Part shown: positions 1 to 5,696 of the stretch, one piece after another
Numbering within the stretch: the stretch's first letter is position 1
Layout of the letters: each line of letters starts with the position of its first letter
Notes under the pieces: generated by a model
What the model was told of the DNA's origin: nothing
The model's input: the letters and a program-made list of their open reading frames with translations, nothing else
Database searches by the model: none
Source: Prevotellaceae bacterium
Lineage (GTDB): Bacteria; Bacteroidota; Bacteroidia; Bacteroidales; UBA932
Assembly: GCA_031288885.1 (NCBI GenBank)
Contig: JAITQP010000072.1
Span: forward strand, 1-5,787
Direction of reading: 5' to 3'
Length of the DNA: 5,787 bases
Position numbers and translations under genes: made by a program

Positions 1-959
1 TTTACGGCCTGCACCGATTGGTCAATACCTATCCACTTGCGGTTGAGCCGGTCGGCAACAGCAATGGTGGTGCCACCGCCCATAAAGGGGTCGAGCACAA
101 GGTCGCCCTCGTTGCTGGCACACTTGATGATGCGCTCCAGCAGCGCTATCGGCTTTTGAGTGGGATAGCCAATGGATTCTTTAGAGTTGGACTGGATACG
201 AAGAATATCATCCCAGCAATTATTAATTATAAGACCCGGGTCTTCGCATGGCCTAAATTTTCTAAACGGTTGCCCGTTTGCTCTCCAGCCTAAGTCGCCA
301 CGACTATCTATTTCTTTTAACTTTTCCTTGTTGACAACCCATCCGTAAGCCGGTGGAGTGTAGCCACCATATTCATACACTAAATTCGGACGACTTCCTT
401 TAGAAACGGAGCGTAATATAGGATATTCGTAGTATCGTCCTTTTTCATCTTTTTTCGGATATTTTTCTGCTACCAACTCTTCGGATATCTTTATCCGCAC
501 CACTTTATCATCAAAAAAATACCGATTTGTTTTTGAATAGAAAAAAATGCTATCGGTGGCAACGCCAAATTGCTTGCTTTCAAATTGTGATCCTTTTGGC
601 GTGTTTGTCCTTTTCCAAATAATATGATTTCGAAAATTATTTTTTCCAAAGATTTTATCCAAAATCTCTACCCTAATATACGCATCGGCGTGCCAATCGC
701 AGTGAAGAAAAATGTTGCCGGTGGGCTTCAGCACGCGGTACATTTCAACCACGCGCTCCTTGAGCCACGCTATGTAGTGGTCTATGCCGCCTGCCCAGCG
801 ATCCTGAAAGCTGCGCACTTCGCCCTCGTCGCCCCAGATAACTTCGTAGCTGCGGTTGCTGAAAAACGGTGGGTCGAGGTAGATTAAATCCACCGTCTCG
901 CTTTCCATGCTTTTCAGGATTTCGAGGTTGTCTCCGAGTATTAGCCTGTTGATGCACAT
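1..959 (-). CDS. Site-specific DNA methyltransferase, beta class (amino-methylating, N6-adenine or N4-cytosine); 3' end outside window
   Basis: Reading the minus strand from the ATG at 959 gives 319 uninterrupted codons that run off the left edge, so the C-terminus is missing. The product should transfer a methyl group from S-adenosylmethionine to an exocyclic amino group in DNA. The N-terminus has the catalytic motif IV DPPF (residues 29-32) within IYLDPPFFSNRSYEVIWGDE. Next come a conserved LKPTGNIFLHCDWHAD block (about 78-92), a variable middle (about 105-260), YPTQKP (265-270) and the cofactor-binding motif I DPFMGGGTT (290-298). Catalytic motif before cofactor motif is the beta-class order, with the target-recognition region between them. 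I chose the ATG at 959 because GGGAG lies 9 bases upstream and conserved sequence starts at once (RLILGDNLEIL). Bases 181-660 are about 38% GC against 55-57% on both sides, which suggests an exchanged recognition region. Adenine is the likelier target, but the site is unknown. No restriction subunit is visible; one could lie to the left. Confidence 0.93.
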   Translation of the reverse strand, partial: MCINRLILGDNLEILKSMESETVDLIYLDPPFFSNRSYEVIWGDEGEVRSFQDRWAGGIDHYIAWLKERVVEMYRVLKPTGNIFLHCDWHADAYIRVEILDKIFGKNNFRNHIIWKRTNTPKGSQFESKQFGVATDSIFFYSKTNRYFFDDKVVRIKISEELVAEKYPKKDEKGRYYEYPILRSVSKGSRPNLVYEYGGYTPPAYGWVVNKEKLKEIDSRGDLGWRANGQPFRKFRPCEDPGLIINNCWDDILRIQSNSKESIGYPTQKPIALLERIIKCASNEGDLVLDPFMGGGTTIAVADRLNRKWIGIDQSVQAV

Positions 960-968
960 AAGTTAATT

Positions 969-973
969 CTCCC
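969..973 (-). promoter_or_regulatory. Ribosome binding site of the methyltransferase gene
   Basis: The minus strand reads GGGAG followed by 9 bases and then ATG (959-957). This is a recognisable Shine-Dalgarno site, unlike the A/T-rich leaders of the ligase and lipoprotein genes here, and it supports the chosen start. A run of seven T on the minus strand (976-982) lies just upstream. Confidence 0.6.
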
Positions 974-1006
974 GTAAAAAAATTCCAAATGGCGTTGCTG
1001 CCAAAA

Positions 1007-1049
1007 GTGGAGGGTTGCGGTAGCGTAAATCCACCGGCGTGCCCTCCAC
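1007..1049. terminator. Inverted repeat in the ligase-methyltransferase spacer; possible terminator or regulatory stem
   Basis: GTGGAGGG (1007-1014) and CCCTCCAC (1042-1049) are perfect 8-base inverted arms around a 27-base loop. A nested 4-base pairing (CGGT 1018-1021 with ACCG 1032-1035) could lengthen the structure. Read on the minus strand, it follows the ligase stop by about 95 bases and is followed by TTTTGG. Read on the plus strand, it is followed by GTTTTTG. It could therefore end ligase transcription before the methyltransferase gene. The long loop and short T-tracts make it a poor classical terminator, so an operator or leader structure for the methyltransferase, whose start is 48 bases further on, is an equal possibility. 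I saw nothing else in the 184-base spacer. Confidence 0.4.
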
Positions 1050-1143
1050 GTTTTTGCAGAAAACCTTGTGCCAAAGGTCGCTATTTTTACGCAAAAAACC
1101 AAACGTAAAGCAAACTCCGCCCACGCTCGCCCGACGGCGCAGG

Positions 1144-2793
1144 CTAATCTTCCGTGTGTATTGACCTCACGCTTTCCAGCCCCAGCTCTTTGGTGGCTAT
1201 TTCGCGCATCTCCACCTTGCGAATTTTGCCGGCGGCGGTCATGGGAAATTCCTCCACAAACTTCCAGTACTTGGGCGTTTTGAAGGTAGCGATGCGCCCC
1301 TTGCAGTAGCGCGCCAGCTCCTCCTCGCCGTAGTCGAAGCCGGTCTGCCGCTTTACCCACGCCATTACCTCCTCGCCGTACTTTTCGCTGGGCACGCCAA
1401 TCACCTGCACGTCCTGAATGCCCTCGTGCTTGATGAGAAAATCTTCTATCTCCTTGGGCGAAATGTTTTCGCCGCCGCGAATGATGATATCCTTAATGCG
1501 CCCCACGATGGCGACGTAGCCTTCGCCGTCCATTACCGCTACGTCGCCGGAGTGCATCCAGCCGTTGCGGTCGATGACCTTGTTGGTGCCCTCGCTATCG
1601 TTCCAGTAGCCCAGCATGACGGAGTATCCGCGCGTGCAGAGCTCGCCGCGCTCGCCGTGGGGCACAATTTTGCCGGTTTTGGGGTCTATGATTTTGATTT
1701 CCACGTGGGGGTGCACCTTGCCCACGGTGGCGGTGCGCTTGTCCACGGGGTCGTTGTACTTGCTCTGGGTGGAAACGGGCGACGTTTCGGTCATGCCGTA
1801 GCAAATCGTCACCTCCTTCATGTTCATCTTGGCGATAACCTGCTCCATGGAGTCCACCGGACAGGGAGAGCCCGCCATGATGCCCGTGCGGAGCGAGGAG
1901 AAGTCGTACTTGCTGAAGTTGGGGTGCGCCAGCTCGGCGATGAACATGGTCGGCACGCCGTAGAGCGCCGTGCATTTTTCCTCCTGCACGGTTTTCATCA
2001 CCAGCTCCGGCTCGAACACCTCGCCCGGGATGACCATGCACGAGCCGTGGGTGACGCACGCCAAGTTGCCCAGCACCATGCCAAAGCAGTGGTAAAACGG
2101 TACGGGGATGCACACGCGGTCTTCGTGGCTCAGCCGCTGCCCCTCGCCAATAAAGAAGCCGTTGTTCACAATGTTGTGGTGGGTGAGCGTTGCGCCCTTG
2201 GGCAGGCCGGTGGTGCCGGAGGTGTACTGAATGTTGATAGGGTCGTCGAAGCTGAGCGACGCCTCGCGCTCCGCCAGCTCCTCGTCCGAAACGCTTTTGC
2301 CCAGCTCCAGAAACTTGCCCCAGCTGCGGTCGAGTATCACCGTGCGGCTGGAGGGGTACGGGCAGTGCGGGCGGATGGTGTTCAGGATGTCGATGTAGTC
2401 GGTTGACTTGAAGCGCTGCGCCGAGATGAGCAGGTTGACCTCCGACTGCTTGAGCACAAACTCCACGCCCTCGTTCTTGAAGCCCGGGTTGATGTTGACC
2501 ATGATAGCGCCCACGCGCGGCGTGGCAAACTGCGTAAGTACCCACTCGTAGCGGTTTGCCGCCCAGATGCCTACGCGGTCGCCCTTTTTCACGCCCGCCG
2601 CCATGAGCGCCTTGGCCAGCACGGTAGTTTGGTCCCACAGCTCGCGGTAGGTAGCGCGGTAGCCTTGCTCGGCCACCACCAGCGCCTCGCGGTCGCCGTA
2701 CAGCTCAACGGTGCGCAGCAGCGCCTCGCCAATGGTTTCGCCACGCAGCGCAATGTCGCTCGTGCCGTTTGCATAAGATAATTTTTCCATCAT
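1144..2793 (-). CDS. AMP-forming acyl-CoA synthetase (fatty acid-CoA ligase, ACSF2/FadD-like)
   Basis: A complete 549-residue member of the ANL adenylating superfamily, of normal length. Such enzymes activate a carboxylic acid with ATP to an acyl-AMP, then transfer the acyl group to coenzyme A; they are usually cytosolic or loosely membrane-bound. Motifs in order: the phosphate-binding loop [11 protein letters not shown] (190-200), the A5 motif YGMTE (332-336), HSGD (414-417) with the ribose-binding aspartate D417, the hinge GRIKD (431-435) followed by [13 protein letters not shown] (438-450), and the C-terminal catalytic lysine K523 in PMTAAGK. All key residues are present, so it should be active. 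[22 protein letters not shown] and the overall layout point to medium/long-chain fatty acid ligases of the ACSF2 type. The exact substrate cannot be read from sequence. The ATG at 2793 is preferred; the next codon is also ATG. No clear Shine-Dalgarno site is present. The gene is divergent from the lipoprotein gene and appears to be transcribed alone. Confidence 0.95.
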   Translation of the reverse strand: MMEKLSYANGTSDIALRGETIGEALLRTVELYGDREALVVAEQGYRATYRELWDQTTVLAKALMAAGVKKGDRVGIWAANRYEWVLTQFATPRVGAIMVNINPGFKNEGVEFVLKQSEVNLLISAQRFKSTDYIDILNTIRPHCPYPSSRTVILDRSWGKFLELGKSVSDEELAEREASLSFDDPINIQYTSGTTGLPKGATLTHHNIVNNGFFIGEGQRLSHEDRVCIPVPFYHCFGMVLGNLACVTHGSCMVIPGEVFEPELVMKTVQEEKCTALYGVPTMFIAELAHPNFSKYDFSSLRTGIMAGSPCPVDSMEQVIAKMNMKEVTICYGMTETSPVSTQSKYNDPVDKRTATVGKVHPHVEIKIIDPKTGKIVPHGERGELCTRGYSVMLGYWNDSEGTNKVIDRNGWMHSGDVAVMDGEGYVAIVGRIKDIIIRGGENISPKEIEDFLIKHEGIQDVQVIGVPSEKYGEEVMAWVKRQTGFDYGEEELARYCKGRIATFKTPKYWKFVEEFPMTAAGKIRKVEMREIATKELGLESVRSIHTED

Positions 2794-2855
2794 CAGTTCA
2801 TTTTAAAGGATTAAACAGTTCATCAAATAAAGTATAATATATTTTTCTAAAATAT

Positions 2856-2910
2856 AGCGAAGCGTAGCGCTCGCAATGGCGCGAAGCGTGCCGAAAACAA
2901 TCCACAAAAC
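2856..2910. repeat. Degenerate extragenic repeat with small hairpin
   Basis: The GC-rich patch holds GCGAAGCGTAGCGCTCGC (2857-2874), which can fold as GCG-AGCG / CGCT-CGC with one bulged A and a TAG loop. It is followed by TGGCGCGAAGC (2878-2888) and CAATCCAC (2898-2905). The pieces TGGCGCGAAGC and CAATCCA recur directly joined at about 5595-5611, and GAGCGTAGCGC-like sequence recurs at 4298-4307. This pattern (GCGAAGC...CAATCC) resembles a short interspersed repeat that I recall from intergenic regions of many Bacteroidota. Here it is broken up. The family assignment is from memory, not from a search. Confidence 0.45.
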
Positions 2911-3083
2911 CCCGCCGCGCGTAACGTACTATATATACTCTTTAGCTCTGCGTACATTTTAGCTTTCTATAGGATATATTCCGACTTTTGCAAGCGAAAT
3001 TTTCCTCCAACTTCCCTTTTTACTACTACTCTACCTTACAGATTACTATTCAGTGGATTACAGCAACGCCAGCGGAAAATTTT

Positions 3084-3104
3084 GCGGCGGCAAAAAATCG
3101 CCGC
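3084..3104. repeat. Short perfect inverted repeat (GCGGCG / CGCCGC)
   Basis: GCGGCG (3084-3089) and CGCCGC (3099-3104) flank a 9-base A-rich loop. A run of seven T follows 17 bases later (3122-3128), too far for an intrinsic terminator on the plus strand. On the minus strand the stem is followed by AAAATTTT. No gene ends nearby, so its role is unknown. Confidence 0.4.
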
Positions 3105-3238
3105 GCTGACGGCTGCAAGAATTTTTTTGCGGTAAACAAAGGCTTTCACGGCTACATTACCTCAACTTCCGCTGCAAAAATAGCTGACTTCTTTTGATAC
3201 CCCAAACCAAATTGCCTATCCATAGCTGGTATTCAACG

Positions 3239-3280
3239 CGTAAATCACACCATAAAATAGTTTACGGTTAGCGATTTACG
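3239..3280. repeat. Inverted repeat CGTAAATC / GATTTACG with an additional TTTACG copy
   Basis: CGTAAATC (3239-3246) and GATTTACG (3273-3280) are perfect 8-base inverted arms with a 26-base spacer. A further TTTACG (3261-3266) lies 14 bases before the TTTACG of the right arm, so the left arm could pair with either copy. It lies about 70 bases upstream of the predicted lipoprotein promoter, where a regulator could bind, but no regulator gene is visible. Confidence 0.35.
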
Positions 3281-3351
3281 TACAAAATATATATAGCATT
3301 CAATAAAACAGCATGCAAAACTTAAGCTGTTGATAACATATCGGCAAAACT

Positions 3352-3383
3352 ATTGCAATTCAACCTGTTTTGTACTATTTTTG
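3352..3383 (+). promoter_or_regulatory. Bacteroidota-type promoter of the lipoprotein gene
   Basis: TATTTTTG (3376-3383) matches the known Bacteroidota -7 consensus TAnnTTTG exactly. ATTG (3352-3355) lies 20 bases upstream, where the -33 TTTG element is expected, and matches its TTG core. Transcription would begin about 5-8 bases after the -7 box, giving a leader of roughly 60 bases before the ATG at 3453. The leader ends TTAGAAAAAATT directly before the start, an A-rich context typical of genes in this phylum without a strong Shine-Dalgarno site. Confidence 0.7.
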
Positions 3384-3452
3384 CACCGTCAAAAGCATTA
3401 TGCCTTGACAAAACACAAACCTTTTTAATCATTTTAGTTATTAGAAAAAATT

Positions 3453-4298
3453 ATGAAAACGTTTATGCAATTCATCATCGCTACGGTAGTAGTAATGTGT
3501 TTAGGGGCTGTAAGTTGCACCCGCAACACCAGCGCGCCTGTTATCTCTTTCGGGGCAAACAACGCCACTGAGGATGTTGTTGAAGCCGGCGGCAGCAAAG
3601 AGCTGCTGGTTGTTATCAACGCGCCGGCAAAGCTCAAAGAGGTGAAGTACTTTAAGAAAAAAGTAAATGGCGAGGAAGTTCCCAGCAAAAATATTACCAA
3701 ATTCAGCAACCCTAAAAAGTTTGAGAGCAGCATTACCCTGAACGACATAACGTCGGATATAGTGCTGGTGGTGTCGGCAACCGACAAGAAAAATCGCACC
3801 ACCACCGCAGAGTTTCTGGTTAAGGTAAGCAGCCAGCCGACGAGCAAAAGCAACCTCCTTTTGGGCTTCAACATGCTCAACTCGGTGGGCAGCTCGTACT
3901 CCGTAAGCCAGCAAAAGGTGCTGCTGCTCCCCGACGCAAAGACGGCGCAGCAGGACGTTGACTTTATGTTCTTTTACGGAAAAATAAACGGCATTACCGT
4001 TGCCGCCCCCGCCGATGAGGTGGTTACGCGCGTGTTCAACAACATCAGCTACGGCGTGCAAACGTGGATAACCCGCAACCAAACGCGCTTTGTAAAAGTC
4101 AACCTTGACTACGAAACGGCCTCCGCGGCGGACATTGCCAAGGCGCTGGAGGGCAGCGGCAGCACTAAGATAAACCACATGAGCAGCAGCGATGTGGTGG
4201 CGTTCAGAACGGCATCGGGGCAAACAGGGCTTCTTAAGATATTCAACGTAGGGCCAGACAGCGCCTCCACCCTTAACGTAAACGTGCGCACCATTTGA
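3453..4298 (+). CDS. Predicted lipoprotein of unknown function with an Ig-like N-terminal domain
   Basis: 281 residues. Residues 1-21 form a lipoprotein signal peptide: a basic N-terminus (MKTF), a hydrophobic core (FIIATVVVMCLGAV) and the lipobox AVSC, with Cys22 as the expected lipidated residue. The mature protein should be anchored to the outer or inner membrane. Residues about 28-126 alternate polar and hydrophobic stretches like an immunoglobulin-type beta-sandwich, ending TAEFLVKVSSQP. A second region (about 134-281, starting LLLGFNMLNSVGSSYSV) has DFMFFYGKINGITVAAPAD (170-188) and ends in VVAFRTASGQTGLLKIFNV followed by a beta-rich tail. I recall a similar region in other Bacteroidota lipoproteins but cannot name its family or activity, and no catalytic motif is evident. 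ATG 3453 gives the full signal peptide; Met5 is a possible but less likely start. The channel gene follows 51 bases later on the same strand. Confidence 0.85.
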   Translation: MKTFMQFIIATVVVMCLGAVSCTRNTSAPVISFGANNATEDVVEAGGSKELLVVINAPAKLKEVKYFKKKVNGEEVPSKNITKFSNPKKFESSITLNDITSDIVLVVSATDKKNRTTTAEFLVKVSSQPTSKSNLLLGFNMLNSVGSSYSVSQQKVLLLPDAKTAQQDVDFMFFYGKINGITVAAPADEVVTRVFNNISYGVQTWITRNQTRFVKVNLDYETASAADIAKALEGSGSTKINHMSSSDVVAFRTASGQTGLLKIFNVGPDSASTLNVNVRTI

Positions 4299-4305
4299 GC
4301 GTAGC

Positions 4306-4324
4306 GCCGCGGGGAGAAAGCGGC
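4306..4324 (+). repeat. Small GC-rich hairpin in the lipoprotein-channel spacer
   Basis: GCCGC (4306-4310) and GCGGC (4320-4324) pair around a 9-base loop (GGGGAGAAA), 8 bases after the lipoprotein stop. No T-run follows, so it is not a standard terminator, and read-through into the channel gene is likely. It could protect the 3' end of the upstream message or lower channel expression. The preceding GAGCGTAGCGC resembles the repeat relic near 2860. Confidence 0.4.
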
Positions 4325-4349
4325 AGGCGCGCTTATTAGCAGCTGTAAG

Positions 4350-5585
4350 ATGATAAACCTTACCTTGCTATCCGGCTGGAATGCACCGTACAAGCTGTGG
4401 CTATCGGATTTTATTCAATCGGAGAGCCAAGCAGACGCTGCCTACGTGGCGTCGGCGTTCCTGCTGTGCCTGCTGGCGTCCATCCTTCTGTACAGGGTGG
4501 GCAAATGGGTGACCTACAAGCTCAGCAGCCTGCTGATAAAGAAAAAAAACAGCAAAATTGTAGCGTCCCTCAAGGCAAACAGGTTTTTTTCGTACCTGTG
4601 CTACTACTTCCCGCTGCTGGTGTTCCGGTACAACTTTGACCTGCTGCCCCGCTCCGAGCGGCTGTCCAAAATACTGGGGAGCATCTACCACATTGCGGGC
4701 GTGCTGCTGCTGGTGCTGCTGGTCAACGCCATCCTCAACACCATTGTAGACCTTAACCGGCGCAAGGAGGTCAAGCGGTCGAAGCCCATTCGGGGGCTGG
4801 TGCAGTTTGGGCAAATTATCCTCTACTTTTTTGGCCTCATCTTTTGCGTGGCCATCGTGATGGACAAATCTCCCCTTGCGCTGCTCGCCGGACTGGGGGC
4901 GGCGTCGGCGCTGGTGATGCTCATCTTTAAGGACAGCATTACCGGCTTGGTGGCGGGCGCGCAGCTCTCCTTTAACCACATGCTGCAAATTGGCGACTGG
5001 ATTTCGCTGCCAACCTACGACGTGGACGGCGAAATTGTGGACATTACGCTCACCTCCGTCAAGGTGCGCAACTGGGACAAGAGCGTCTCCACCGTGCCCA
5101 CCTACAGCCTTGTGGTGAGCGACTCCGTAAAAAACTGGCGGCACATGAAGGAAGCCGGCGTTCGCCGCATCTCGCGCCCCATCATCATAGACGTCAACAC
5201 CATTGGCTTCTGCACGCCCGAAATGCTGGCGCGCTACCGCTCCATCCCCAACGTTGACGACGCGCTGAAAGCCTTTGAGGCGGTCAACGACAGCCCGATA
5301 AAAGCCTCGGGCGCGCTGCCGCAGGACGGCATTACCAACCTCGGCGTGTTCAGGGCGTACATCTACCGCTACCTGTCGCGCAAGCGCGGCGTACGGGCAG
5401 ACTTGGACGTTGTTGTGAAGCAGCGGGAGCTTTCGGTCAACGGGCTGCCGCTCGAAATCTACTGCTTTGCCAATACCACCGACACCAAACCCTTTGAAGC
5501 CATACAATCCGACATTTTTGAGCACCTCATAGCCATAGCGCCCGCCTTTGACCTGAAGGTGTTTCAATTAGGAATTAGGAATTAA
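4350..5585 (+). CDS. ybdG: Mechanosensitive ion channel, YbdG-type (miniconductance MscS family)
   Basis: 411 residues, close to the length of E. coli YbdG (about 415). MscS-family channels open when membrane tension rises and release solutes during osmotic downshock. Five hydrophobic segments fit YbdG topology: about 30-49, 80-97, 109-131, 153-172 and the pore helix 174-193. The pore helix is rich in Ala/Gly (SPLALLAGLGAASALVMLIFKD). The beta domain follows: GDWISLPTYDVDGEIVDI (215-232), TLTSVKVRNWD (233-243) and VPTYSLVVSDSVKNW (249-263). The C-terminal block TNLGVFRAYIYRYL (329-342) and NGLPLEIYCFANT (364-376) are hallmarks of the YbdG subgroup. Compared with the PTYxLxSDSFKNW pattern I recall, there is one extra valine (V255-V256, GTG GTG) and V instead of F at 260. 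The last codons (QLGIRN) come from a heptamer repeat. The ATG at 4350 has a weak upstream site (GTAAG). The gene is probably transcribed with the lipoprotein gene 51 bases upstream. Confidence 0.95.
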   Translation: MINLTLLSGWNAPYKLWLSDFIQSESQADAAYVASAFLLCLLASILLYRVGKWVTYKLSSLLIKKKNSKIVASLKANRFFSYLCYYFPLLVFRYNFDLLPRSERLSKILGSIYHIAGVLLLVLLVNAILNTIVDLNRRKEVKRSKPIRGLVQFGQIILYFFGLIFCVAIVMDKSPLALLAGLGAASALVMLIFKDSITGLVAGAQLSFNHMLQIGDWISLPTYDVDGEIVDITLTSVKVRNWDKSVSTVPTYSLVVSDSVKNWRHMKEAGVRRISRPIIIDVNTIGFCTPEMLARYRSIPNVDDALKAFEAVNDSPIKASGALPQDGITNLGVFRAYIYRYLSRKRGVRADLDVVVKQRELSVNGLPLEIYCFANTTDTKPFEAIQSDIFEHLIAIAPAFDLKVFQLGIRN

Positions 5586-5593
5586 GAATGGGG
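5566..5593 (+). repeat. Tandem heptamer repeat across the stop codon of the channel gene
   Basis: AATTAGG occurs twice (5566-5572, 5573-5579), then AATTAAG (5580-5586) and AATGGGG (5587-5593). The channel stop TAA (5583-5585) is formed by the third unit. The repeat also encodes the last residues of the protein. Similar AATTAGG/AATTAAG runs occur in intergenic DNA of many AT-tolerant genomes, by my recollection. Confidence 0.7.
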
Positions 5594-5594
5594 C

Positions 5595-5620
5595 TGGCGC
5601 GAAGCAATCCAGAAATACAG
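5595..5620 (+). repeat. Extragenic repeat relic (GCGCGAAGCAATCC)
   Basis: TGGCGCGAAGC (5595-5605) followed directly by AATCCAGAAA (5606-5615) shares both parts with the copy at 2878-2905, where 9-10 bases separate them. It is the better-preserved copy. It abuts the heptamer repeat, so two repeat elements sit back to back after the channel gene. Confidence 0.45.
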
Positions 5621-5674
5621 GTAAAAGCGTGGCAGGTTTGGGGCGAGGGCGAGCCTTTATAACGGATGACACTC

Positions 5675-5696
5675 GCTATTGCGATAGCTACTTTTT
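5675..5696 (+). terminator. Weak rho-independent terminator of the channel gene
   Basis: GCTAT (5675-5679), loop TGCG and ATAGC (5684-5688) form a perfect 5-base stem, followed by TACTTTTT (5689-5696). This could end rightward transcription from the lipoprotein-channel unit just before it enters the convergent toxin gene. The stem is short and only partly GC, and the T-run starts 3 bases after it, so it may be weak. It overlaps the toxin stop codon (5688-5690). Confidence 0.4.

Larger units (their letters stand above)
2794..3452. other. Divergent AT-rich intergenic region, 659 bases, no convincing gene
   Basis: This region separates the leftward ligase gene from the rightward lipoprotein gene and must hold the promoters of both. 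The rightward promoter is clear (3352-3383). For the ligase, the only candidate I see is a 7-of-8 match to the -7 element on the minus strand, TTTATTTG (2831-2824), with no good upstream box, so it is weak. Most of the region is AT-rich (3241-3300 is about 28% GC), but GC-rich patches occur near 2855-2920 and 3061-3115 and hold short inverted repeats. The longest open frame (2988-3197, plus) needs a TTG start, has no ribosome binding site and resembles no family I know. No tRNA or known structured RNA was recognised. Confidence 0.7.

Noticed and set aside
541..547. Homopolymer tracts in and before the methyltransferase (A7 at 541-547 and at 976-982) as phase-variation switches
   Set aside because: Seven-base A/T runs are common in such AT-rich sequence and much shorter than typical switching tracts; the reading frame is intact.
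1..959. Complete restriction-modification system
   Set aside because: Only the methyltransferase is visible; the adjacent gene on the right is a metabolic ligase, and the left side is outside the window, so a partner enzyme cannot be claimed.
941..1360. Minus-strand open frame crossing the ligase-methyltransferase spacer
   Set aside because: It begins inside the ligase gene in a different frame, is rich in Arg/Ala/Gly, and overlaps the methyltransferase start; a frame shadow.
1426..2406. Long plus-strand open frame (326 codons) opposite the ligase gene
   Set aside because: It is antisense to a gene with every adenylation motif intact. Its product is rich in Val, Ala, His and Arg, typical of reverse reading of GC-rich codons, with no recognisable domain.
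3084..3128. Intrinsic terminator formed by GCGGCG/CGCCGC and the later T7 run
   Set aside because: 17 bases separate the stem from the T-run and no gene ends upstream on that strand.
2988..3197. Plus-strand open frame of 69 codons in the large spacer
   Set aside because: It needs a TTG start, has no ribosome binding site or promoter of its own, covers a hairpin-bearing repeat patch, and its product resembles no known family.
3501..4223. Minus-strand open frame (240 codons) opposite the lipoprotein gene
   Set aside because: The plus strand has a promoter, signal peptide and lipobox; the antisense product matches nothing and has a biased composition.
4401..5567. Long minus-strand open frame (388 codons) opposite the channel gene
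   Set aside because: It is a mirror of the YbdG-type channel, low in complexity (His, Gln, Arg, Val), with no domain and no initiation signals.
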